From: JBDTZF01 sp040005265
Lineage (GTDB): Bacteria > Verrucomicrobiota > Verrucomicrobiia > Chthoniobacterales > UBA10450
NCBI GenBank assembly: GCA_040005265.1
Contig: JBDTZF010000055.1
Coordinates: 1 to 16,978, forward strand
DNA length: 16,978 nucleotides
Reading direction: 5' to 3'
This document shows, one piece after another, positions 6,569 to 13,689 of this stretch. The notes below the pieces were generated by a model, which was not told the origin of the DNA, did not search any database, and saw only the letters and a list, made by a program, of their open reading frames with translations. The first letter of the stretch is position 1; each line of letters begins with the position of its first letter. The translations under genes were made by a program, and so were the position numbers.

Positions 6569-8740
6569 TCAATCCTTTCCCTGATGGTCCGCGGCGACTG
6601 ACTCCCGCTGCGAGTAGGTCCGTGAAAGTTTTTGGACAATGGCGCCGAGTTCATCCCGTGTTTCGTTGGTAAGCTCCGCGGCGCCGGCGTGCAGCGCGGT
6701 CAGGCAAATGTTGCCGTGCATAAGAAAGGTGAGGGACGATTCTGCGCAATGGAGTGTCATTGCTTTAAACGAGCCGAGCTTGGGATCGGCCATGTGATTG
6801 TTAATCTTCTGCAAAAGCGAGGGCGCCATCGCGCAAATGCCATCGGCGCGAAGATTAGACGGGATGTTACCTGCCAAGCTTAAGCCATCGGCGAAGCTGA
6901 TTGCGCAAGCCGTCACGCCAGGCAGCGTGCTCGCCACGGCGATGACTTGCTTCGGATCGATCTCTTCCGCCTTCGCTTCAGCTGGACTCTCAGCACTTTC
7001 TTCAACTGTCTCCGTCTTTCTTTTGCCATCGGGAACGGCCTCAACCGGACGCGCGACAGGCTCCGCAGAAATTTTCTCCACGGCCACAGCCATCGCGTTG
7101 AAGCGTTTCGCGTCCTCCTCCGCTTGCATCGAAAACGGAGTGGTGAATGTCGCGGTGACCTTGGTTTCCTCCTGATCGCTACGCATTCGCAAGGCGCCGG
7201 TAGGAAGATGCCTTAAGACTTCTTGCAAAGGCAGCGATACCGGCGTGTCGTTTTGATCGATCACGAAAATCTCACGATGCATCTCTGGAATGGCGCGTTG
7301 GAATACTTTCGAAGGAACCATCACTCGCCCGCTCGCAAGCTGGGGCTCGATCAGCGACAACGGAAATTCCACGAAAACGTCGTCCCCGATCGTCATCGGG
7401 CTGCCACTTAACTGAAAGGCCGGCATTTGTTGCAAAAGCGACTGCAAAGGTAACGCGACTTTGGGGTCGCCGGTTGTTCGCCCCTTCGCCACAGAAGGCG
7501 CTTTCTCTTTCGGTTCGACGCCCGGCACTAACGTGCGTCGCGGGCGAATATCGTCGGACGGCGACGTAAACTTAAAAGGAAGAGGTGCAGGCGTTGCGGT
7601 CTTCGGAAAATTAGGAACGGGCGGCCCGCTTGAGGCTGGAACTCTCTCAGAGGCGGGCACACCCGTCCCGTTCGGTGGAAGTTGGAAGGAAATTTTCTGG
7701 GGGGGAATTGGCGGGACGTCGGGCGTTTTCTTTTCCGCGGCGATTTTTGGCGGATCGGCGGCGTCTGATTTCGGTGCTGGGACATTCAACGCGTCCAGAG
7801 AAATCGAGGGGCGCGGCTGCAACGGCTTCTCTTGCTTCATTTGCAACGGCATCTCCTCAAAAATCTGCGGCGGAGCCTCTGGTGATATCTCCGGCGGCAT
7901 CTTTGGCGACATTTGCGGGAGAGTCTCCGGCGCGGGAGTCTGCGGCAGAATCACACGGGGAGCTTCACGGACTGCTGCCTCCGGCTCGGCGGCAGCGAGA
8001 GTCTTTGCGGTGGCTGTCTCCACCTTGACCGGAGGCGCGGACGAGGCTTCGAGCGGCTTCATGGTGGTCCCGAACCGGTGCGTATCTTCGAGCGTGACTG
8101 CCAGAAAAGGTGTTTCGAGCTGAGGCACCGTTTGCTCGCTCACTTGATCGCCGCGCACTTTCAAGTTGTCGAACTGCTCCATCACTTTGATCAGGGGCAG
8201 GAAGACAGGCGTGTCATTGTCGAAGGCGATGCTGTTGAGAAAAATTTCAGGCGCTTGTTGGTAAATCGTGGCCAGCGTGACGCTCGGCTTGCCGCTTGCC
8301 ATTCCCTTCTCTACTTCAGACGCCTTTAAGACGATCGCCCGCACGGCATCGAAACTTTCCGGCGGTTTAATATTTTCAGGCGGCAATTGGTCGAGAATGT
8401 CGGAGAGCTGAAGTGATATGGCGCGTTCAACACGCGGTTCGGGCAAAATTGCGAGCGCTGGCGCGAATGGGCGTGAAAACGAAGGCGTGCGCGGCAAATC
8501 AAACGCTATGGAACGCGGACCAGGTGTCGAGCTCACACCAACCTTCGCGGGAACAGCCGCGCGAAGGGAATCGGGCTCCATCCGTACCCGGGGTGTACTC
8601 GGCAGCACGGTTTTGCTCAGGCGCTGGTCGCTCGGTTTTGACACCCGAGCCACCTGCACCGTTGAGGGCTTGGCCTGACTGGCGGCGGGGAACAGCCGCG
8701 CCTTCATACTTTTGAAAAGATCGATAAATGGAATGGTCAT
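6569..8740 (-). CDS. Large proline-rich protein with a duplicated module and C-terminal roadblock domain
   Basis: The 723-residue protein has no predicted membrane segment. I see four parts. A ~100-residue basic/proline-rich N-terminus comes first. Then module 1 (about 108-223), a ~200-residue proline-rich linker with Met-Pro repeats (around 273-308, LPQMSPKMPPEIS), and module 2 (about 428-547). Finally there is a roadblock/LC7-like domain (about 594-711). The modules share an aligned pattern: ASGK/ASGR, a short helix with APE/IPE, then DNDTPVFLPL versus QNDTPVSLPL, RGDQ/RSDQ, ETPF/TTPF and a final RF. GGAGGA (about 8751-8756), inside the end of the ATPase gene, serves as ribosome site 4 nt after that gene's stop. 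Position between the pilus ATPase and the GTPase suggests a scaffold or regulatory partner linking them. I do not recognise the duplicated module as a named domain. Confidence 0.8.
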   Translation of the reverse strand: MTIPFIDLFKSMKARLFPAASQAKPSTVQVARVSKPSDQRLSKTVLPSTPRVRMEPDSLRAAVPAKVGVSSTPGPRSIAFDLPRTPSFSRPFAPALAILPEPRVERAISLQLSDILDQLPPENIKPPESFDAVRAIVLKASEVEKGMASGKPSVTLATIYQQAPEIFLNSIAFDNDTPVFLPLIKVMEQFDNLKVRGDQVSEQTVPQLETPFLAVTLEDTHRFGTTMKPLEASSAPPVKVETATAKTLAAAEPEAAVREAPRVILPQTPAPETLPQMSPKMPPEISPEAPPQIFEEMPLQMKQEKPLQPRPSISLDALNVPAPKSDAADPPKIAAEKKTPDVPPIPPQKISFQLPPNGTGVPASERVPASSGPPVPNFPKTATPAPLPFKFTSPSDDIRPRRTLVPGVEPKEKAPSVAKGRTTGDPKVALPLQSLLQQMPAFQLSGSPMTIGDDVFVEFPLSLIEPQLASGRVMVPSKVFQRAIPEMHREIFVIDQNDTPVSLPLQEVLRHLPTGALRMRSDQEETKVTATFTTPFSMQAEEDAKRFNAMAVAVEKISAEPVARPVEAVPDGKRKTETVEESAESPAEAKAEEIDPKQVIAVASTLPGVTACAISFADGLSLAGNIPSNLRADGICAMAPSLLQKINNHMADPKLGSFKAMTLHCAESSLTFLMHGNICLTALHAGAAELTNETRDELGAIVQKLSRTYSQRESVAADHQGKD

Positions 8741-8744
8741 GTGC

Positions 8745-10463
8745 CTATCGGTCCTCCGACGTTACTCGCCAGACTTCTTCCAGAGTGGTGATTCCTTCGG
8801 CCGCTTTTTCAATTCCGACGACGCGCAGCGACTTCATTCCCTCAGTAATCGCGTGGTTCTTGATGATTGCGGCAGATGCGCGCTTGATCACCAAACGGCG
8901 AATCGCTTCGCTTACAGGCAAAGCTTCGATGATCGCTACCCGTCCGAGATAGCCTCGGCCTTTGCAGCGGTCGCATCCGCTGCCGTGATAAAATGTCGTT
9001 CCGGTCTTGTCCCCCAGCGCGAGCTGTTCCAGCATCTCCGGCTCGGGGACAAATTCCTCCTGGCAATTTGGGCAAATGCGTCGAACAAGGCGCTGGGCGC
9101 AGCTCATCAGGATCGAGCTTGAAATAAGGAACGGCTCGATACCCATGTCGTCGAGACGCGTGATCGCGCCGGCGGCGTCGTTCGTGTGCAACGTGCTCAA
9201 AACCTGGTGACCGGTGAGCGCGGCCTTTACCGCAATGTCGGCCGTTTCGTTGTCGCGAATTTCACCCACCATCACGATGTCCGGGTCCTGGCGCAGGATG
9301 GAGCGAAGCGCGGCTGAGAAATCGAGCCCGATATCGGTGCGCACCGCTACCTGGTTGACCCCCATCAATTCGTATTCGATCGGGTCTTCCACGGTCACAA
9401 TGTTGTATTCGGGATTATTTAGCTCGTGCAGAACCGAGTAGAGGGTAGTGGTTTTTCCTGAACCGGTCGGGCCGGTCACCAGAATCATCCCGTGCGGCGC
9501 GTCGATCGCTTTCTTGAATTTGGACAGCGTATCCTGGTCCATGCCTAACATATCGATCCCGCCGGTCAGCGAAGCTTTGTCGAGGATACGAATGACTATT
9601 TTTTCGCCATGCGCCGTAGGCAGGATCGAGATACGCAGATCCACTTCCTTGCCCATTACCCGGATGCGAAAACGGCCGTCTTGGGGAAGACGGCGCTCGG
9701 CGATGTTCAATCCCGATAAGATTTTAATGCGCGAGGTAATTGCCAGCTGTAGCGCTTTTGGCGGCGACTCGGCCGGGATCAACTCACCGTCGATACGATA
9801 ACGTAATTTGAGCGCCGTGTGGAAAGGCTCGATGTGAATATCGGAGGCTTTTTCCTTCACCGCCTGCGCCAGGATCAAATTTACGATCTTGATTACCGGC
9901 GCGTCTTCGCTGTCTGAAGCCAGCCGGTCGATGTCGATCTCTTCCCGCTTGGTCGCCTGCACTTCCACTTCGCTGGCTTGCGCCGCTTCGTCGGAAACTT
10001 GTTTGAGCACTGCGCTCATGTTGCCGGCGCCGTGCATTCCACTCAGCGTTTCGGAGACGGCTTTCTCCGTCGCGATCATTGGCACGATCTCGAGCTGCAC
10101 CCGACGCTTCAGGTCGTCGACCGCGAGCACATTCGTCGGGTCGGCCATGGCCACGAAAAGTTTTCCGTCCAGGCGCGCGATCGGAACCAGCTTGTTCGCC
10201 CTGGCCATTTCCCGCGGCACCAGCTCCATGACATTTTCCGGCACGCGCAGCCGGCTCAGATTGATCGGCGGCGTATTGAGGCAGCGTCCCATACTGAAGG
10301 CCATGTCCTGCTCGGTAACGAATTGGCGATCCGTCAAAATCTTTAGCAGGCGTCCGCCTTCGCTCTTCTGAATATCAACCGCATCGCGCAGTTGATTGGG
10401 CAGCAGAAGCCCGTCCTCAATCAGGACATCGGCGATGCGTTCTCCGAAAGATTTGCTTTTCAT
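8745..10463 (-). CDS. pilB: Type IV pilus / type II secretion assembly ATPase (PilB/GspE family)
   Basis: The 572-residue hexameric ATPase would power pilin or pseudopilin assembly at the cytoplasmic face of the inner membrane. It has the full layout: an MshEN/GspE N-domain (about 5-145), a linker, an N2 domain (about 185-300) and the ATPase core. The core carries Walker A GPTGSGKTTT (331-340), the Asp box TVEDPIEY, Walker B with DPDIVMVGEIRD (393-404) and the His box TGHQVLSTLHTNDA (417-430). The zinc-binding cysteines are C464, C467, C497 and C500. The zinc motif and N-domain favour an assembly (PilB/GspE/MshE) over a retraction (PilT) ATPase. Residues 9-32 nearly match the MshEN c-di-GMP motif. 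It starts 6 nt after the TPR-MshEN gene. PilB or GspE cannot be decided because platform and secretin genes are outside the window. Confidence 0.93.
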   Translation of the reverse strand: MKSKSFGERIADVLIEDGLLLPNQLRDAVDIQKSEGGRLLKILTDRQFVTEQDMAFSMGRCLNTPPINLSRLRVPENVMELVPREMARANKLVPIARLDGKLFVAMADPTNVLAVDDLKRRVQLEIVPMIATEKAVSETLSGMHGAGNMSAVLKQVSDEAAQASEVEVQATKREEIDIDRLASDSEDAPVIKIVNLILAQAVKEKASDIHIEPFHTALKLRYRIDGELIPAESPPKALQLAITSRIKILSGLNIAERRLPQDGRFRIRVMGKEVDLRISILPTAHGEKIVIRILDKASLTGGIDMLGMDQDTLSKFKKAIDAPHGMILVTGPTGSGKTTTLYSVLHELNNPEYNIVTVEDPIEYELMGVNQVAVRTDIGLDFSAALRSILRQDPDIVMVGEIRDNETADIAVKAALTGHQVLSTLHTNDAAGAITRLDDMGIEPFLISSSILMSCAQRLVRRICPNCQEEFVPEPEMLEQLALGDKTGTTFYHGSGCDRCKGRGYLGRVAIIEALPVSEAIRRLVIKRASAAIIKNHAITEGMKSLRVVGIEKAAEGITTLEEVWRVTSEDR

Positions 10464-10469
10464 TAACGC

Positions 10470-11354
10470 CTAGGCTTTCGAATCAAGCTTGTAAATTCCC
10501 TGCAGGCTTTTCACAATTGCACCTGGCCGGGCCAGGTACCACGCCACCGTGTAATCGACCGATTGCTGAACAGCTTCTCGTCCAGCCGAGTCGAACGGAT
10601 TGCAGCACGCCACCATCATCGTCCGGCTTACCAGATCGAACGGCACAAAAAGGCGTCCCAGCGTCAGGTACTCAGGCAACATCGGCGCGATTTGCCGGTC
10701 CACGTCGTAGTACTCCAGCGGCACATAGGCAAACTTCGTCCGGTCGATGAGGGCCGAGATGACCTTCTCCAGCTTCTCAGTGTTACCGCTGCAAAGTTTG
10801 TCCAACAGCGAATGCGCTATCTTTTGCCCCGATAATTCCTTGTTGAATTGCTCCACAGCCTCGAGCGCCGGCTTGACTTCGTCTTCGGGAAAGAGCTGTT
10901 GAACGATCAAAAATTTTGCCAGCTGATCGTTTCCCCGGTCGTGCAGATTCGCCAGTTTCCCCACGTGCGCGCCGCCGCGGATGTCGATCAGTGCGCCATT
11001 AATGTCGGTGACGCCGTTCGGTGATGTTGCGTCTACAATTGCCGCCCCGGAAGCCTGCAAACGGGTTTCGATATCGCCCAGCATTGCCAGAATGTCCGGC
11101 GCGCTGGGTTCCTTCACCAGAATCATCTCGCATTCCTGCATTGCCAGAGTGTAGGAACCGGCATTGAAATAGGCCTCAGCCAGGCGCCGCGAAGCTTTCA
11201 GACAATCGTCATGCCGTCCTACTTTTTGGTAGGCTTCCTTCAGGATCTCCAGCGATTGATAATCGTCGGGCTGAGTTTGAGTAATGGCCTCAAACATCTC
11301 GATCGTTTGTACGATCTGATTATGCTCTTGCTCCGACAGAGGGTGTTCCAGCAC
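10470..11354 (-). CDS. TPR protein with a GspE/PilB N-terminal (MshEN-like) domain but no ATPase
   Basis: This 294-residue protein heads the minus-strand operon. Residues about 12-100 form TPR-like helical repeats (DYQSLEILKEAYQKVGRHDD; LAEAYFNAGSYTLAMQECE). Residues about 142-290 resemble the N-terminal domain of GspE/PilB ATPases: a helical part, then LIDRTKFAYVPLEYYDVD, MLPEYLTLGRLFVPFDL, MMVACCNPFDS and a final IYKL. No Walker motifs follow. The Arg and Gly of the c-di-GMP motif are missing, so it probably does not bind the nucleotide in the usual way. Start: GTG 11354 in frame; the ATG at 11354-11356 is out of frame, and a later Met (residue 20) is possible. No clear Shine-Dalgarno sequence. 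An adaptor for the ATPase encoded 6 nt downstream is the best inference. Confidence 0.78.
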   Translation of the reverse strand: MLEHPLSEQEHNQIVQTIEMFEAITQTQPDDYQSLEILKEAYQKVGRHDDCLKASRRLAEAYFNAGSYTLAMQECEMILVKEPSAPDILAMLGDIETRLQASGAAIVDATSPNGVTDINGALIDIRGGAHVGKLANLHDRGNDQLAKFLIVQQLFPEDEVKPALEAVEQFNKELSGQKIAHSLLDKLCSGNTEKLEKVISALIDRTKFAYVPLEYYDVDRQIAPMLPEYLTLGRLFVPFDLVSRTMMVACCNPFDSAGREAVQQSVDYTVAWYLARPGAIVKSLQGIYKLDSKA

Positions 11355-11459
11355 ATTGGGGTGTAAAAGCGAGAAACATGCCCTAAGAGGCTAATCCGTC
11401 CCAAAATCGCTCTTAAAACTGCGAATTTCTCATAGTTGCAAAATCACGGCGGTGTAGCG

Positions 11460-11476
11460 GCGCCCGTGTCGGGCGC
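11460..11476. repeat. Compact perfect hairpin in the divergent region
   Basis: GCGCCCG (11460-11466) and CGGGCGC (11470-11476) form a perfect 7-bp stem with a 3-nt loop (TGT). No T-tract follows on either strand, so it is not a standard terminator. It may be an operator or part of a dispersed repeat. Confidence 0.45.
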
Positions 11477-11583
11477 AAATCTGAGCGATCTCTCTGCACC
11501 CAACCGTCTGAACCACTGAGTCGGGATCTCCCGCAAACAATGCAATCCCCCGGCGGCTTCCATTACGCCTCGTCGCTTCGCGC

Positions 11584-11612
11584 TTTCCACGATTCATCGC
11601 TTTGGCTATATT
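11584..11612 (+). promoter_or_regulatory. Candidate sigma-70-type promoter for the pseudopilin cassette
   Basis: TTTCCA (11584-11589, 4 of 6 to TTGACA) and TATATT (11607-11612, 5 of 6 to TATAAT) are separated by 17 bases. Transcription would start close to 11619, the furthest upstream possible start codon. This favours the later GTG at 11640, or a leaderless message. Confidence 0.3.
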
Positions 11613-11618
11613 TCCGAG

Positions 11619-12308
11619 GTGTCTCCCTGCGAATCACCTGTGACCTCTAACCTCCGACATCTGACCTTTGGTAGAAAGGGCTTCACCCTTCTCGAGCTTC
11701 TCGTCGTGATGGGCATCATTGCGATCCTGCTCGTAGTTGTGATTCCCGCAGTTACCTCCCTCTCAAAATCCAGCGGACGCAAAGGCGCTATCGGTAACCT
11801 GCTTGGCGCAATCGAACAAGCCCGGGCTGAAGCGATCAAGACCGGGCAAGCGACGTACGTTGTGTTTCCAACCTTCACGACCGGCTCACCAGCGATTATC
11901 GATCGCTACAATTACAAGGCGTACGCCGTTTTCACAGATGATCCCGCAAGTCCGGTCAGGCCGAAACAGCTCACCAATTGGAAGACGTTTCCAACAGGCG
12001 TTGCACTACGAGCGGCGGGAAATGCACCACTCTCGAGTTTACCAAACGCCGCCGGATTGACACCGTCGGTTGCTTTCGCGTTCACGCCCGACACAACGGC
12101 AAGCATCGACAATTTTCGCTGCATAAAATTCAATTCGAATGGGGAGATTGAATCGCCCGCCGCGAACGTGACGCTCGCAATCTTCGAAGGATTTGTGAAC
12201 GCGGGAACCGAAGTCATAACAGGAAGCAAAGATGGATCTGGAAACCCGAGGGCGATGGAGTCGATAACGATCGCACATCTTACCGGACGCGCAGAACGTG
12301 GACCATGA
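11619..12308 (+). CDS. Prepilin-type pseudopilin, Verru_Chthon cassette protein D-like
   Basis: The product is up to 229 residues with a type IV prepilin N-terminus: a basic leader ending in RKG, cleavage before F22, FTLLELLVVMGIIAIL with Glu26 at mature position 5, and a long hydrophobic helix. Such proteins are processed by prepilin peptidase and assembled into a pilus or pseudopilus. The remainder (GspH-like layout, ARAEAIKTGQATYVVF after the helix) and its place first in a D-B-C-A series fit Verru_Chthon cassette protein D. Start is uncertain: GTG 11619 (leader 21 residues) or GTG 11640 (leader 14). The leader is encoded by a heptamer repeat, so its length may be variable. The stop overlaps the next start (ATGA, 12305-12308). 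Confidence 0.82.
   Translation: MSPCESPVTSNLRHLTFGRKGFTLLELLVVMGIIAILLVVVIPAVTSLSKSSGRKGAIGNLLGAIEQARAEAIKTGQATYVVFPTFTTGSPAIIDRYNYKAYAVFTDDPASPVRPKQLTNWKTFPTGVALRAAGNAPLSSLPNAAGLTPSVAFAFTPDTTASIDNFRCIKFNSNGEIESPAANVTLAIFEGFVNAGTEVITGSKDGSGNPRAMESITIAHLTGRAERGP
11641..11668. repeat. Degenerate heptamer tandem repeat within the prepilin leader
   Basis: Four adjacent 7-mers, TGACCTC, TAACCTC, CGACATC and TGACCTT, cover 11641-11668. Seven is not a multiple of three, so changes in copy number would shift the reading frame of the leader. TGACCTC-type repeats are, from memory, dispersed in Verrucomicrobiota. Confidence 0.6.
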
Positions 12309-12844
12309 AACATCGTCAACTAATGGATCGTTGTAGCCCCTGGCTTCGACTGCGGCTCGATCGAGAGTCAGCTTTCAGCCTTGTCGAAGTCGTGCTCGCG
12401 CTCGGCGTAGTTTCATTCGCCATCGTTGCAATTCTTGGAATCTTGCCGACTGGCCTGCAAACTGGAAAGTTCGCCCAAGACGAAACACGCGCGGCGCAAA
12501 TCGCGCAGGCCATTCTGTCAAGTATCGCGAGTCAGGCCCCGGTTCAATTCGACAATGTGAAAGTACAACTAAACGATAGCGCCAACTCCACTACTCCATT
12601 TCACCTAAATGCCGCCGAGACAGTGATGCTTTACGCAGACAACGATGGTAAGCTTATTCCTACACCCCATGAAGCGACCTACGCAATCATTGTGACGACC
12701 AATAGCGCCCCAAGCGGCTTCGATCCTGGTAACGCTAATCAAGTAACAGTCCGTGTGATGTGGCCGCCCGCGCAACAACAAGGACCAACGCCCGGAGCGA
12801 ATCAAACCTTTCGTGATTTCGTGAGAATCATTTCCAAATATTGA
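12305..12844 (+). CDS. Prepilin-type pseudopilin, Verru_Chthon cassette protein B-like
   Basis: The 179-residue protein has a long leader (MKHRQLMDRC ... DRESA) and a prepilin helix beginning AFSLVEVVLALGVVSFAIVA. Cleavage would be after Ala23 rather than the usual Gly, and Glu28 is at mature position 5. The stretch AFSLVEVVLALGVxSFA followed by ILGILPTGL is what I recall as the signature of Verru_Chthon cassette protein B. It is GspI/PilV-like in layout. It overlaps the preceding gene by 4 nt, and its TGA stop (12842-12844) overlaps a possible TTG start of the next gene. It probably sits as a minor pseudopilin in a complex with the neighbouring C and A proteins; that role is inferred from the type II secretion model. 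Confidence 0.85.
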   Translation: MKHRQLMDRCSPWLRLRLDRESAFSLVEVVLALGVVSFAIVAILGILPTGLQTGKFAQDETRAAQIAQAILSSIASQAPVQFDNVKVQLNDSANSTTPFHLNAAETVMLYADNDGKLIPTPHEATYAIIVTTNSAPSGFDPGNANQVTVRVMWPPAQQQGPTPGANQTFRDFVRIISKY

Positions 12845-12852
12845 ATCATGCA

Positions 12853-13686
12853 ATGAACCGCCGAAGATATTGCGCCGCATTTACGCTGATCGAGGTTCTA
12901 ATCGCTGTCACGATTACAATGCTTATCGTTGTGTTGCTTGGCACCATGTTCAGTTCGCTCACAAGTACAACTTCTCGAGCGAATCAACGCACTGATGCCT
13001 TTCGCGACGCGCGCGCCGCCCTGCAAATGATGGAGCGTGATTTAACTGGCTTGGTGCGAGCGCAGAAGACCGCCTATCTCGCACTCGACAATCTTCGCCA
13101 AGACGGCAGTGATCCCTATTCGGTTCGGACCAACGGCACTCCGAACTTGCAGCTCTTTGCATTGGTCGCAGCAAAGAATCAGCCACCGGGCAATCCGGCC
13201 CCACCCGCGGGCGATGTCTGCGCCGTCGGTTATTATTGTCGCTGGGATAACGAGAAGCACTCCTACTCGCTTCTCCGATTTTTTCGAAACAGCAAACAGA
13301 CTTACGATGCGATCAAACCGCAGCTGAGTGGTAGTACACTAAGCTATACCGATGCCCCAACGCTGTACGCTGCCGGCGCGACCGGCATCCTTGATGATGT
13401 TTTGGCGTCGTATGTTTGGAATCTAAAGATCACTGTCTTCAAATCTGACGGCACCCAGGATACAACTTATCCCGGCAATCCTGTAATCGTTGGCGATCCG
13501 GGAAATCCGAATGTCGTGCTGCCCGCTGCGATTGAAATTTCATTCAACGCGATCAGTCCAGAGGCTGCCAGAACGATAATGGCTCTTTCAGCGGGGCCTT
13601 CGGATTGGATGGATTCTACATCCCAAAACTACGTTCGTCTTATAAAGCCGCACGCATACGAATTTCGAACGCGCATTAGTTTATAA
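12853..13686 (+). CDS. Prepilin-type pseudopilin, Verru_Chthon cassette protein C-like
   Basis: The 277-residue protein begins MNRRRYCAA and then FTLIEVLIAVTITMLIVVLL, with cleavage after Ala9 and Glu14 at mature position 5. After the helix comes NQRTDAFRDARAALQMMERD, typical of GspJ-like pseudopilins. The C-terminal part is an extracytoplasmic domain with YVWNLKITVFKSDG, ending in AYEFRTRISL. Length and order fit Verru_Chthon cassette protein C. Start choice: ATG 12853 gives a compact leader; TTG 12841, overlapping the previous stop, would add four residues and keep translational coupling. No clear Shine-Dalgarno sequence. The next gene starts 3 nt after its stop. Confidence 0.85.
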   Translation: MNRRRYCAAFTLIEVLIAVTITMLIVVLLGTMFSSLTSTTSRANQRTDAFRDARAALQMMERDLTGLVRAQKTAYLALDNLRQDGSDPYSVRTNGTPNLQLFALVAAKNQPPGNPAPPAGDVCAVGYYCRWDNEKHSYSLLRFFRNSKQTYDAIKPQLSGSTLSYTDAPTLYAAGATGILDDVLASYVWNLKITVFKSDGTQDTTYPGNPVIVGDPGNPNVVLPAAIEISFNAISPEAARTIMALSAGPSDWMDSTSQNYVRLIKPHAYEFRTRISL

Positions 13687-13689
13687 TTT

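Larger units (their letters stand above)
11355..11618. other. Divergent intergenic region between the pilB operon and the pseudopilin cassette
   Basis: The 264 nt contain no protein-like frame. They must carry the promoter of the minus-strand operon, for which no good match was found, and probably that of the plus-strand cassette (TTTCCA-17-TATATT, 11584-11612). A perfect 7-bp hairpin lies at 11460-11476. Sharing one control region would fit coordinated expression of the two blocks. Confidence 0.5.

Noticed and set aside
7461..8123. Long plus-strand open frame of 220 codons opposite the 723-residue protein
   Set aside because: It is Gly/Ser-rich, a mirror of the proline-rich frame on the other strand, and has no protein-family character.
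8745..10463. Reading the ATPase as PilT (retraction)
   Set aside because: It has an MshEN N-domain and the four-cysteine zinc motif typical of assembly ATPases, and is longer than PilT.
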